Assembly (NCBI RefSeq): GCF_000764305.2
Contig: NW_025937381.1
Coordinates: forward strand, 207,571 to 271,570
DNA: 64,000 nucleotides
DNA from: Hyalella azteca
Taxonomy: Eukaryota > Arthropoda > Malacostraca > Amphipoda > Hyalellidae
Reading direction: 5' to 3'
The notes under the pieces are model-generated. The model did no database searches. It saw only the letters and a program-made list of their open reading frames with translations, and was not told the origin of the DNA. A program made the translations under genes and the position numbers. Of this stretch, positions 34,139-45,309 are shown piece after piece. Every line of letters starts with the position of its first letter. The stretch's first letter is position 1.

Positions 34139-34595
34139 TGTAGCGACCATGTATATATATTTCCTACAGTTACCCCCGTAACTCATTTTCGAGGAACGTT
34201 GCTAGCCTAGTGAATTTTAGCTGAGTTACCCATCAACTCTGACTCAACATTATTATCCATGTTATTGCCTTAAGCATCATTATCAATTAGCAACTGCAAT
34301 TGATTTTCTGTTAGATATTATTTGGCTACATAATAATATTATTAGCACCGATCTAGGATATTACAACGTCAAGTAACTCTAGTTGTCATAATCATTTGCA
34401 TATCTGTAATACTGTTCGTAATCTGGCCTTCGGACCTTGGTTCAGTATATTAGAAAAACTCCTACTGTGTTTGATTCCCTAATACGAAAGAAAATTGTAA
34501 GACGCTAGCGCAGTCTGGTCTCTTACTTACAAGCCTTAGCCAAACCACAGGGCGTTTAGTACAAACAAACGTTTGGCACGAGTCACAGACCTTAA
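34139..34595 (+). repeat. 5' LTR, first part
   Basis: Starts TGTAGCGACCATGTATATAT and follows the 3' LTR closely up to CACAGACCTTAA, where the 3.2-kb insert begins. The remainder (37807-37850, ending CACGTCTTACA) lies beyond the insert. Confidence 0.85.
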
Positions 34596-37500
34596 GAGGC
34601 CCGTTCACGGACGCTCCAACTCTAAACTCGGCACACTGGGCGAAAGCAGTGTAAATTTCAGCGGCAGCGTCTGGCAGCGTAGTGACGTGGTCTAAGGTGT
34701 GCGAGAATAGTGAAGTATGAGCTGCACATTAATTGTGCGTGGATTTTTTAAGTTACGTCGAGGGTTACATTTTCATTATTAAGTATAAGTATTTAAATTC
34801 TCTCTACTTCCCGAGTTAGCGCAAAATTTCTCAACTTCACTGCAGACAGCGGCTTATATTTCACTAATAGATAAACCGATCGCTGCCGACAGGAGAAATT
34901 CAGTGCACTGCGAACAGTGTCCACCGGTCTGTTCTGATCATTCAGACAGTTCATGATTATTTGCAACTACGATCATTTAGTTTCTTACTCATATATTGGC
35001 TGGCTCAAAAATACGCTCGCACATTGAAGAAAGCCATAAAACTATAGGGTAAGTCGATAAAATTATAGAATTACATTCCTGACATCGATCTGTTCACTTA
35101 TCGAATGATTTCCAAAAAAAATAATCACATGGTTACTTTGGGATGCAGCTGAGAGCTTTCTCTCCTCTTAGCTAAGCCCAACTGGCCATGCTCATTTCCC
35201 AAACAGAGGGGGAGGAAGAAACGGATAAATAAACCGAGAGTTGAGGAATTCGCCTGCTGCGCTGAGGCTCAACCCAATTCCCTCCCTACCTCCCAATTGT
35301 TCTGGCATATCCTCCCCTACCTCAATCGTCTTCTGTGTTATTATCTCAGCCGGTTATCGTTGCCTCAACAACGCTGCCGAGGGATGTGGTACGGTATCGC
35401 CGTAGCAAATTGTCACGGCATATACTGTGCGCTGTAAAAATACCGTCAAAAGTTTAGCAATAAAGACATACAAAAAATTCTATCTACAAATTATATTTTA
35501 CAGTCGCATTCACGGACTTTCGAAGTCCGCGCTACACTACCAAAGCAGAACTGCGTGTATAAACTCGAGACAACAGCAGTATTGTGTAACTGAGGACAAC
35601 GGTGTAACGGATGAGTGGGGTAGGTGAGGGTTGAGGAGTGATTTACTGGTGTAGGCTGATGGCAGTGTCTGAGTGTGGTGTGTCACTTCGTCCCCTCACC
35701 TACCTACTATAACTATTCATAACTGTATAGTTATTAGCTGCAATGTATAGTTATTGGATGCACTGTATACTTACACTCTCATTTGTAATCTTATATAAAT
35801 TTGTTGATGGACTGACTGACAGGTATCATTCATTAATAGATATTGTAACATAGAAATGTTAACTAATTTACAATTTGTAACATTGAAATATCAACGTTAT
35901 TTGAATATGTACTCATGAATTCATGAACAACACCATCGTTAATATCGCTCCCAATATTTTTACTAGTTGCAAACAGATTATTTTGTTATGATTTTATTTA
36001 TTTAATTAGAAGCTCTTCCAGAAACATCAATCGCAATATTAAGTGCGAGAAATTTCAAATCATAAAATATGGTAAAATATGGAGAAATGTTCAGAAAGTT
36101 TGCTGATTTTATCCTCATCTCAGCCTCCATAGAAATTCGAAGGTAACAATGTACTGCTACTGGTTAATTCTAATTCTTATATAATTTTTACTGGGAGTAA
36201 TTGGCAGTTATTACTCAAAAGATCACAGAGTAATTATTGGCGGTAAATTGATCGTTGATATGGTAACGGATCGCAAATTCTTATCTCGTTTGGTATTTCA
36301 TAATATAATATTTTGTTTATTTCATGATATGAATATTCTCACCCTTGTCATTTATTATACTGATGTGCATTTTATTCATGAGTAATTCATGCAATGAACG
36401 TGCAACTGATAGAAGTGAAGCTAGTATCATATATTAACAAAGGACAATTTCTAATTTAGACTATTTACATGAGAACATTCAGTTGATGCTGATCAAAATA
36501 CACAACACGTATGCCAATTCTGGAATTTTCACCTGCTATTGACGATACAAGGTAACAGGTTTTGCAAGTAAAATGATGTAAGGTGCTCTTCCATGCGTTC
36601 TTGTCAAAACTTTTTTTTCTATTTCAATATGTTCAATATGCATATCATCGGGGATCCACGTCACGAAGATGCACTTGCTTCTTCCTGTAACCCTTATTTG
36701 TCCTTGAACTTGATAGAAGTATGAATGTCGTCTGTTCACAGTAATTTATTGAGTTGGTGTTTATTTCACCCGTTTATTGAGTTGGTGAAAGAATTTATGC
36801 AGGATTAACCAAGAAGCACAGTGTACGCGGGTAATTTGTCGGCGGGATTTTCCTAACCACAGACTACACAGGAATTCGAGCGGGAAGGATGTCTCTTTCC
36901 CTCTCAAAGCTAACCCTCATCCCATTCCCTACCCACCCAAATTGTAAACAATCATCTTTTTTTTTTAAACCTAACAGCCGACAACAGTGTGAGGCTGTGA
37001 GATTTATATCACTACCACTCCGTCAAAACAACGTAAAAAATCTACAGTAATCATCAATAACAGTACGGCCACGATTATCATCAATAGCACTACGGTCACG
37101 CTCATCATCAATAGCAGTACAGTCACGGTCATAGTCAGTAGCGGTACGGTCATGGTCATAATCAGTAGCGGTACTGTTCCGGTAATCATTAGTAGCGGTA
37201 CGGTCATGGTCATAGTCTGCAGGAGCGGTACGGTCATGGTCATAATCAGTAGCGGTACGGTCATGGTCATAATCAGTAGCGGTACGGTCATGGTCATCAT
37301 CAGTAGCGGTGCGCTGAGTGGACTGCAAAGTGTGTGTGGGGGGAGAGGGAGGATGTTTACCGCGGGCTCACAGAAGATTTATTACCAGAGGACAGACCTG
37401 CCTTTCCTGCAAAGTAAGACAACGGAGGGGCAAATCTCGATTAAATCTACGGAAAATTCTCGGACCTGTTGTTAAAAACGAATATAACTACCACCAGAAA

Positions 37501-37806
37501 AATGATCCAGAAATGCTTGGTATAGCGATCAATGAAGAATAACGAGTTAAACCAACTGGTATCGCGAAAATGTTAGAAAAGTCGCTCGTTTTACGATCCT
37601 CATGGTTCAAAATTTTCGTTAGCGATAACACTGGTAATACAAAGTTTACAAAATTTATCTTAAAGTCCACAGATTGAAAATAATTAGCCAGGATAGCATT
37701 CCAAATTTCAGATTTTTATCTTATTTATGAGGGGAGTTATCTGTCGAATTCATAGTTAAGAATACCCATAGACGATTACCGCGGCTGAGCGCGTTGAACG
37801 GGCCTC
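34596..37806. mobile_element. 3.2-kb TTAA-flanked element of unknown type in the 5' LTR
   Basis: The insert starts GAGGCCCGTTCACGG and ends TTGAACGGGCCTC, an inverted repeat of about 12 bp, and is flanked by TTAA on both sides (34592-34595, 37807-37810). The intact 3' LTR has a single CCTTAAGGG at this point. Because CTTAAG is palindromic, the target duplication could also be TA or CTTAAG. TTAA would fit piggyBac-type integration, but the termini do not look like canonical piggyBac. No transposase is recognised: interior open frames are short. A 27-bp minisatellite lies near its right end. Non-autonomous DNA transposon is the best description. Confidence 0.75.
37049..37314. repeat. 27-bp minisatellite, about ten units
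   Basis: Units of the type ATCAGTAGCGGTACGGTCAT plus GGTCATA repeat with period 27, with one 30-bp unit near 37220. As 27 is a multiple of three, long frames stay open on both strands (peptides such as DHDRTATDY and TVPLLIMTM), which are repeat artefacts rather than genes. Confidence 0.9.
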
Positions 37807-37850
37807 TTAAGGGACTCGATACCGCGCTGCTAGCATTCCCACGTCTTACA
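37807..37850 (+). repeat. 5' LTR, distal part
   Basis: Continues the LTR from TTAAGGGACTCGATACCGCG to its end ACGTCTTACA, matching the end of the 3' LTR at 43567. Confidence 0.85.
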
Positions 37851-37852
37851 AC

Positions 37853-37868
37853 TGGTGACCCTGAGCTC
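37853..37868 (+). promoter_or_regulatory. Putative primer-binding site of the Gypsy element
   Basis: TGGTGACCCTGAGCTC begins two bases after the LTR end, starts with TGG, and so could pair with a tRNA 3' end of the form GGGTCACCA. The tRNA is not assigned. Confidence 0.5.
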
Positions 37869-38006
37869 TCAACAGAGTTCACCCACTCCGCACTAGGGCA
37901 ACGATCACTACGCTGCGTGAACGGAAGCTGCCCCCACGCGGAGCCTGCCAGACGGTAGTCCTACAGTAGACCTACACTCTGCGCCTCACTGCTGCGCACA
38001 AAGAGG

Positions 38007-38381
38007 TTGTTTCATTCACGTGGTTCTTCTCGGCACAACTGCAGAATCTCCTACCCTGACACCGGTCGGCCAAACTGCTTCAACTGTTGTACTTCTGCAG
38101 TACAAACATCGTCCCACTCGAATCCCCAGATACAAGACTTGAAAAAGAAAGTATCTGACCTTTCGGATCAAGTCTCAAAATTGCTCGCCATAGTGCAGAA
38201 AAACGAGGACAGATCATGTTTCCCTTCAAGAGACCGCCAAAGGCACGTGCCACACTGCAGCCCCCAGCGACAAAACAATTCCACAGCTTCAGGTCAGCAG
38301 TGTTACTACCACAAGAGTTTCGGAACGGCAGCATGAAAATGCGTTTCTTCTTGCAACTATAAAGGGAAACGAGAGCCGCGA
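38007..38381 (+). pseudogene. Gypsy gag C-terminal remnant
   Basis: Only the end of gag is left. A heptad-like LKKKVSDLSDQVSKLLAIVQ is followed by CYYHKSFG, a stop (TGA, about 38334), and KCVSSCNYKGN, matching the Cys/His end of gag that normally precedes protease in this group. Most of gag (capsid part) is missing between the primer site and 38007, indicating an internal deletion. Confidence 0.65.
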
Positions 38382-38536
38382 GTGATGACGACGACCACCG
38401 CTCGCAAGCGCCGAGTTTTTCGACTCTCGGATCGTCGCACTAATTTGAACTTTTTAATTGACACCGGTGCAGATGTTAGCATACTTCCAGCGTCTACGAC
38501 CGACCGTCTGAAGACGCCAACGTCACATCTCTACGC
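38382..38536 (+). pseudogene. Gypsy aspartic protease, N-terminal part
   Basis: Encodes RRTNLNFLIDTGADVSILPAS, with the DTGA active-site motif intact. It processes the polyprotein in active elements. The frame is cut after SHLYA by the 738-bp insertion and resumes at 39275 in LYAANGSS. The apparent extension to 38636 is insert sequence. Confidence 0.8.
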
Positions 38537-39274
38537 GGGAAGCCTGCCGAAGACCACCACTGCCCTGGATGTAATGGACTATCATGACTCCTGCCCTCCG
38601 GAACGTAGCCTTCAACACTTCTGGAAAATCATATAGGCAGCCGAAAGCCACCAGACAGAATGAATCAATTTAATTAGACCAATCAGCCCTCAGGAGAAAC
38701 AGCCGGCGATCGAATGGCCTAGCGTCGTCCGCCGTACCGCGAAAAAATTGTACACCACTCGGACGTAGCGCGCCGGAGCCTTGCAGCTAATGTGATATCC
38801 GCCATCAAGCCGTCCGTATCTAGGCAGTGCGTTGAACCAGCCCTCGGTCGAACGCCCGCGGGTCGAACGCTCCAGCCGAGTGCTAACCCAACCTAACCTA
38901 ACCTAACCTAACCTGACTCAGCCAGTCGCACGGCTCTTTCGACCGACGGCCAGGTGGTGCACGGCAGGTTTTATGCGAGGCCGGAGGTGGGCAAATCCAA
39001 GTGGTCGCAGGCTGTTGCGCGCAAGTTGCAATTCGAGCGGTGGCCAGGGTATGAAGTGATGCTTCGACGCAACGTTCAGTGGTGGACGGCTAGGCTATTC
39101 GACCTCGTGTCTGGGGGGTGTGGAGCTCAAAATATTCAAAGCAGAAGGATGTCAATGATCGGTTACGGATAGCAGATTCCATTCACGGCTGATTGGTGGA
39201 TGTCCGGAAAGATCCAAGGCGTTCGATTCAGGGCTTATTGGTGTACAAAATTTGTGGTGCACGGCTGCGTTCCC
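38537..39274. mobile_element. 738-bp DNA transposon with perfect 8-bp duplication (family H)
   Basis: Flanked by CTCTACGC on both sides (38529-38536, 39275-39282). Termini GGGAAGCCTGCCG and, inverted, GGGAACGCAGCCG match at 10 of 13 positions. An 8-bp duplication is typical of hAT, P and Merlin elements, but the terminal sequence does not settle which. A (CCTAA)n tract lies at 38885-38913. No transposase. An inverted, internally deleted relative is at 46024-46185. Confidence 0.8.
38885..38913. repeat. Interstitial telomere-like (CCTAA)n tract
   Basis: About five CCTAA units inside the 738-bp transposon, the complement of the arthropod telomere pentamer TTAGG. Other short tracts occur at 11951-11973 and 52705-52726. 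Confidence 0.8.
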
Positions 39275-41104
39275 CTCTACGCAGCGAATGGATCATCCGT
39301 ACCTGTCTTTGGAGAAAAGTCGCTCACCTTGGATTTTGGCCTACGACGGACGTTTAGGTGGGTGTTTTTGATCGCAAGTGTGAAACAACCTATTCTGGGT
39401 GCTGACTTTTTGCATTATTTCAACCTCCTGGTCGACTTGAAGAAGCGTGTTTTAGTGGACGGTACAACCAATTTGAAAACAACTGGCCACCCCGTTAATA
39501 GTGTTCAATGTAGGATTTCGATTATCAACAGTGCAAATGTCAGCAAGTACTATAAGCTACTATTGAAATTCCCATCACTACTCAAGCCTTTGAACACCGA
39601 TGTTCCTTTGAAACACTCAGTGTGCCACCATATTGAAACTACCGGTCCAACAGTGCATAGCAAAGCACGCCAGTTAGCACCAGATCGCTTGCGAGCAGCA
39701 AAACAAGAATTTGAGCACATGTGTGAGTTAGGCATAGCGAGACGTTCTACCAGTAGCTGGTCGTCAGCCCTCCACATGGTTACCAAGAGCAAAGGTGACT
39801 GGCGTCCATGTGGCGACTACAGAGCACTAAACTCTCGAACAGTTCCTGATCGTTACCCTCTACCATTCATACAAGCCATTGCATCATCCCTGGCGGGTAG
39901 CACGATCTTCAGCAAAATTGATCTAGTGCGCGCCTACAATCAAATTCCGATTTACGAAGCGGACATTCCGAAGACTGCAATCACAACTCCCTTCGGCCTT
40001 TTTGAATTTGTTCGCATGCCTTTCGGACTACGCAATGCCGCGCAAGCGTTTCAGCGTTTTATAGACGAAGTTTTAAAGGGCCTCCCCTTCGCTTATCCGT
40101 ATCTGGACGACGTATTGATTGCCAGTCCCAACAGTGAAGCTCACTACAAGCACCTTGAAGCCGTTTTCAAGCGACTAGAGTCATTCGGCTTTTCAATAAA
40201 CAGAGACAAATGTGCTTTTGGAACAGCATCCATTGATTTTCTTGGACACAATATTACTGCTTCTGGTATATCTCCTCTGAAACAAATATGCGAGCTTATC
40301 AAGCATTTCCCTCGGCCTGAAGATCAACAGTCACTTCGCCGTTACTTAGGGATGATAAACTTTTACAGGCAATTTTTCCCTAACTGTGCTGCTTTACTCG
40401 CGCCTCTCCATGCGATGTTGACACCTTCAAAGCGAGGATTGTCGACAAAACTTGCCTGGACGGATGCTCAGCAACAGGCTTTTGGAACATCCAAACAAGC
40501 CATATCTGGTGCTCTGGTGTTATCTCATCCTCGGCCTGACGCAGAATTGAATCTTGCAGTAGACGCATCTGATTTTGCAATCGGAGGAGTTCTACAACAA
40601 AAGATCGACGACTATTGGCAACCCATTTCTTTCTACTCACGAAAACTCTCGGCACCAGAGAAAAACTACAGTGCATTTGGAAGAGAATTGCTGGCAATTT
40701 TCGCAGCAATCAAACATTTTGAACACCTGCTCGAAGGTCGATCTTTCCACGTTTTAACCGGCCATAAACCATTATCGTTCATTTTTAATGCTAATAGAAC
40801 TTCTCACCCACCTCGTGCGCTGCGTCAACTAGAGTTCATATCCCAATTCACTACAGACATTCGACACATCAAAGGCTGTGCCAATGTCCTCGCTGATGCA
40901 CTGTCCCGCATCCAGGCAGTGTCTACTCCACAAATTCTCGAAGATATCGCAACCGCGCAGGCTAAATGCGCAGAGTTAGCTTCTGTGGAAAAGAACTTAT
41001 CTCTGGTTCACCGCAAAGTCCGACTTCCAGGATTGCCAACTGAAATCTCAACATTTCTCAACTCAACATTTGATATCGCAGAGATACGTCTGGCCTTCAA
41101 TTAA
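39275..41104 (+). pseudogene. Gypsy protease end, reverse transcriptase and RNase H
   Basis: After the end of the protease ([11 protein letters not shown]) come reverse transcriptase motifs: [45 protein letters not shown] and [11 protein letters not shown] (the YLDD active site), then [10 protein letters not shown] and the connection domain. RNase H follows with [20 protein letters not shown] and ADALSR. The usual TDHKPL is TGHKPL here, losing a catalytic Asp. The frame is otherwise open to 41104, and changes to the integrase frame near 41070 with loss of intervening sequence. Apparent coding from 39200 to 39274 belongs to the insert. Confidence 0.9.
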
Positions 41105-43058
41105 TAAGGACGTACGATCGTGGGCACGCAACTGTTTACAATGCAAACGATCGAAAGTTCACCGACACACCCGATCTCCTCTAGGTATTTTTGCCCTTTC
41201 CTCGTGCCGTTTCGACCACGTCCACGTCGACATCGTCGGTCCACTTCCGATAAGCCAGGGATATCGATACCTATTGACATTCATAGACCGGTTCACACGA
41301 TGGCCAGAAGCTATCCCCATTGTAGAGGTTTGACACGCAGGTGTTATCTAAACGAATCTGCCGCGAGGTCACGAGCGGGCTGAGCGGTTTTAGGCTGGCC
41401 ATTTGGTTCGTAGGCTTCCGTGGATGAGGTGAGAAGGTGTTAGTGTCCTGGTTGTGATTGCCGGTTAGACTCGGCTTGTGTGTAGGAGTCGTACATAGAC
41501 GCTGTTAATATTGCCGGTTCAGAATTTATATGAAGTTCAGTGGACTGTGAAGTGGTTTTTTTCCCCTATTTTTGCTTGGGAGATTTAATGGCATATTCTG
41601 CTTCCCATGTGGGAGGGACCTTTTCTGGTGTGGCGTCGGCTTCTAAGAACCGACCGTGTTCCTCTCAGGCGTTTGTTCAGGGGTGTACCGTGGACGTGCA
41701 CCGTTGGAAGAAGCTGACTGCCTCCAGTGTTTACCTGACGTGGGAGCCGACTTGACCAGTCTGCCCCTTGGTTTCCCGTGTGCTCTGCATAGCCGAGCCG
41801 CATTGGGCGCCTGCCGTCGTACCCTATTGGAGCGCCTACTGACGAATTAACTAGAGTCTTGAAGTTCCTCGTGGAGGCGTGACCCCCCTAGGCTTGCCTG
41901 GGCCGAGCCATCGTGTTCCAGGGCCGGTATCTGTGCCGCTTGAGGTGGCACGTTAATGTATTAGGGTTTCCCCTGAAGAGATACGCGGCTCTCGGGAAGT
42001 CGGCGCGTCTCGTGTTCAGTGTTTTGTAAAGGTCAATAGGTTTTAGAATTGTCGCGGGTCGACTATTAGAATACATGTTTTTTAGTTAAGTAGCCGATGA
42101 AGTAGGTAGTCAGTATTTATATTTGTCTAAGTTTCTTGTCTAGATTGAATAAAACTTCGGGTTGAATTTTATTCTTGTGCCTTAGTAGGTCTTATTGTAT
42201 GCGTCATCCCTCGTTACCAGTAGCATCTCCTGCCCGGGGACATTGAGCGTTTAGGCAGCTGTTATATTTATTAATAGTTACCCGCTCTCCCGTTACACCA
42301 TCACCGACATTTCCGCCGCTACTGTAGCACAAGCTTTTCTTCACGGTTGGGTTAGTCGATTCGGCGTACCCGCCACGGTAACCACAGACCGTGGTCGCCA
42401 GTTTGAGTCGTCCCTCTGGCGTGAACTGCAGCAGTACCTTGGAGCTCATCTTATCCACACTACAGCATATCATCCGCAAGCTAACGGGTTAGTGGAACGT
42501 TTCCACAGACAATTAAAGTCATCCATAATGGCTCACGGGACATCTCCCAACTGGATGGTTTCTCTGCCACTTGTTCTGCTCGGCATAAGGTCTGTGTTTA
42601 AACCAGATTTATCTTGCACCGCCGCAGAATTGGTATACGGAACAAGTCTGAGGCTCCCTGGAGATATTTTTGTCCCTTCTTCTACACCAGTCGACCCTCA
42701 ACAGTTCATTGGCCAGCTCCGCGAACGACTGACAGAACTTCGGCCAACAGCTCCACGAAACAGAACATCAATGAAACCCTTTGTATCGGATGATTTAAAA
42801 ACTTGCACTCATGTCTTTCTGCGTCGCGATATGATTCGCTCACCATTGCAGCATCCTTATGATGGCCCTTATAAAGTTTTGGAGCGTTTCAATAAAACTT
42901 TTGTCATCGATTGTCAAGGAAAGCATGAAACTGTATCCATCGATCGCTTAAAACTTGTGTTTTTAGAAAATGATAACCAATCTACTGGCTCCAAGACGCG
43001 TTCAGGTCGCTTTGTCAAACCTAGTCGTAAGGTAACGATCGAACCTCTTTCGATCTAG
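41070..43058 (+). pseudogene. Gypsy integrase, split by a solo LTR
   Basis: The first part (41070-41320) has [20 protein letters not shown], the end of the zinc-binding domain whose His pair is missing, then FDHVHVDIVGPLP with the first catalytic Asp, and RFTRWPEAIP. After the 977-bp insert the same frame resumes at 42300: TDRGRQFES (second Asp), YHPQANGLVERFHRQ (Glu), and a C-terminal part with YDGPYKVLERF. It ends at 43058, 12 bp before the 3' LTR. A frame change from the reverse transcriptase and the missing His pair show that it is inactive. Confidence 0.85.
41321..42297 (+). mobile_element. 977-bp solo LTR inserted in integrase
   Basis: Begins TGTAGAGGTTTGACACGC and ends CTCTCCCGTTACA, flanked by CCAT on each side (41317-41320, 42298-42301). 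An AATAAA at about 42147 suggests + orientation. Insert plus one duplication is 981 bp, a multiple of three, and the integrase frame continues across it. No second copy of this LTR is present in the window. Confidence 0.8.
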
Positions 43059-43066
43059 AGGGGGGA
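43057..43066 (+). promoter_or_regulatory. Polypurine tract of the Gypsy element
   Basis: AGAGGGGGGA lies just upstream of the 3' LTR start at 43071, the standard position of the plus-strand primer. Confidence 0.7.
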
Positions 43067-43070
43067 TATC

Positions 43071-43567
43071 TGTAGCGACCATGTATATATATTTCCTTCA
43101 GTTACCCCCGTAACTCATTTTCGAGGAACGTTGCTAGCCTAGTGAATTTTAGCTGAGTTAACCATTTACTCTGACTCAACATTATTATCCATGTTATTGC
43201 CTTAAGCATCATTATCAATTAGCAACTGCAGTTGATTTCCTGTTAGATATTATTTGGCTACATATTAATATTATTAACACCGACCTAGGATATTACAACG
43301 TCAAGTAACTCCAGTTGTCATAATCATTTGCATATCTGTAATACTGTTCGTAATCTGGCCTTCGGACCTTGATTCAGTATATTAGAAGAAATCCTACTGT
43401 GTTTCACTCCCTAATACGAAAGAAAATTGTAAGACGCTAGCGCAGTCTGGTCTCTTACTTACAAGCCTTAGCCAAACCACAGGGCGTTTGGTACAAACAA
43501 ACGTTTGACACGAGTCACAGACCTTAAGGGACTCAATACCGCGCTGCTAGCATTCCCACGTCTTACA
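43071..43567 (+). repeat. 3' LTR (497 bp), uninterrupted
   Basis: TGTAGCGACC...CACGTCTTACA. It provides the intact reference for the split 5' LTR, including the single CCTTAAGGG at the site of the 3.2-kb insertion. Confidence 0.9.
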
Positions 43568-43685
43568 CATTTTTTATACTAACCTATGATAATTTTACTA
43601 TAATATTTAATTATATTTGTAATAACATTTTGAATAATAACTACAGTAATATTCTTTATAATAATATTTATTTATTCTTTTCATT

Positions 43686-43755
43686 AATGATATCGCCTCC
43701 TCTTTCAATGTGAACTGTAAGCTTTTTGCCGACGACGCCGTGTTCTATCGCTCGA
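43686..43755 (+). pseudogene. Short LINE reverse transcriptase remnant
   Basis: The + strand reads NDIASSFNVNCKLFADDAVF then YRS, the FADD active-site neighbourhood of a non-LTR reverse transcriptase. Similarity is lost on both sides. Together with the AT-rich DNA before it, this flanks the Gypsy insertion. Confidence 0.55.
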
Positions 43756-44070
43756 GATTTGCAAGCTTTATCAAATGTTTTACCTTTCTCTTCGTTAAAA
43801 ACGATTTTATATGCATTGTCTTATCAAAACTATCAAGCACTTTAGTAATCAGGAGTGATGTAACTTTCAATAAAAAAAAACGGGACATCACATTACTTAA
43901 TAAATCGTTGCGTTCTATGCTAAGGGTTAGGTATGTTGATAATATGTCCCTTGACATGCACTAGCGAATTATATAGGCAGTCGAAAATTTAAAACTTGAC
44001 GATATGTTCAGATTTCAACTTTGTAAATTCATGAATATAGCACTTTGTCATGATGAATGTATTTTTAACC
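43756..44070. other. No recognisable gene
   Basis: A short open frame on each strand, without motif. Confidence 0.35.
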
Positions 44071-44150
44071 CTCACTCACGCCCCTCACTCCCCTCACTCA
44101 CGCCCCTCACTCACGCCCCTAACTCACGCCCCTAACTCACGCCCCTCACT
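44071..44150. repeat. Minisatellite, 15-bp units
   Basis: About five units of CTCACTCACGCCCCT, with some units reading CTAACTCACGCCCCT and one shortened unit. Confidence 0.85.
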
Positions 44151-44679
44151 TTAAATCAGCTTTCGCCCCTCTTGTTCCCCAACATTTTTACAAAACCGCG
44201 TTCGATTTAACTTGCCACCAGTTCGTTTAGTAATAGAAAGAAGCTATACCGTTTTTAATTGTGTCAAATATTTTAACAAATAACCAGATGAGTTCAAACA
44301 AGATTGCTCCAAAATGTCTTTGAAAATTAAATTTCGTCATTTAAAATTAACCAGTATTAATTAGATTTCGAATATTAGGCAAGTTTTAAGCGTTCTGGCA
44401 TGATAAGCTCATGGCTTCAATTTTTGCCAAGTCATCAACTATCGCGAGCTGAACTTTTTGCCCTGGCGCACAATCTACCGTGCTTCTAGTACTAAATCTC
44501 TTCTGATAATTAAAACAGCTAATATTTTTATAGTTTATTCTACTGATAGAGATTATCTCTGCGGTCTGGAAATAGATGCACATTTTGAGGTACCGATTCA
44601 TTACATTCACAGTTAATTCACAGTTAATACAGGCAGTAGGCACACATACAAGGCAGCAGGCACGCATAGGAGTACATTG
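44151..44679. other. No recognisable gene
   Basis: Unassigned sequence between the 15-bp minisatellite and family I copy 2. Confidence 0.35.
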
Positions 44680-45146
44680 TCAAAAATTCGATACAAAAGT
44701 TTCATATTTTCTGGACGTTTCAGAACATTCTCTATCGATTAGTTTGATCGAGAAGTGAACTTTTCTGTGACCCGAATATATGGGTCCGGGTCCGGGTTTT
44801 AGTCACCTTGTCCGGGGCTCCCCGGACCTGAAGTGAAATTTTTCCAAGTAAATTTTCAAAAATTCGATACAAAAGTTTTATGTTTTCTGGACGTTTCAGA
44901 ACATTCTCTATCGATTAGTTTGATCGAAAAATGAACTTTTCTGTGTCCCGAATATGTTGGTGCGACGAAATTTTTTCAAGTAAATATCAAAATTTTATAT
45001 GTAAAATCAAAAGTTTTCTCGACGTTTCAGATGATTTGCAGCCTTTTATTTTTTTGAACCTGGTCCGCCGGACCAGTCCGGGTCCGGGTTTTAGTCACTC
45101 GGTCCGGGTCCTGCGGACCGGTCCGGGTCCGGGTTTTAGTCAGTAC
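44680..45146 (+). repeat. Family I repeat, copy 2, with partial internal duplication
   Basis: Contains two successive versions of AATTCGATACAAAAGTTT, TCTGGACGTTTCAGAACATT and CTATCGATTAGTTTGATCG, several GGTCCGGGTCCGGGTTTTAG blocks, and the end GTCAGTAC. Inverse of 30357-30612. Confidence 0.65.
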
Positions 45147-45309
45147 CCCGGATGACCACCAATCAGCCGCGGGTTAAGCCATCCGTCGGTAACCAGCCCA
45201 TGACATCAGCTTGCTTTAAATATCAGGAGCTTTACACCACCAAATTCTGAAGCAAATAGCCCAGAGAGTAATGGTTATGCACCACTGAACATTGCATCGA
45301 ATCATCTTT

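Larger units (their letters stand above)
34139..43567 (+). mobile_element. Gypsy-type LTR retrotransposon with three nested insertions
   Basis: The element has two LTRs (the 5' LTR split), a primer-site-like sequence, remnants of gag, protease, reverse transcriptase/RNase H and integrase in Gypsy order, and a polypurine tract before the 3' LTR. About 20 mismatches separate the LTRs by eye over about 495 bp. It carries foreign inserts at 34596-37806, 38537-39274 and 41321-42297, each with its own target duplication. The flanks show only an imperfect duplication (CATA versus CATT). No envelope-like gene is present. A third LTR of the family stands alone at 48806-49290. Confidence 0.85.

Noticed and set aside
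37004..37328. Repetitive open frames on both strands near 37 kb
   Set aside because: They follow from a 27-bp minisatellite whose period is a multiple of three.
34596..37806. Calling the 3.2-kb insert a definite piggyBac element
   Set aside because: TTAA alone is not enough: the termini differ, the palindromic CTTAAG makes the duplication ambiguous, and no transposase is visible.
38885..38913. Chromosome end or telomere boundary
   Set aside because: Only about five CCTAA units, inside a transposon with defined ends; it is interstitial.
39200..39274. Start of the long pol open frame at 39200
   Set aside because: These codons belong to the 738-bp insert; homology begins at the duplication near 39275.
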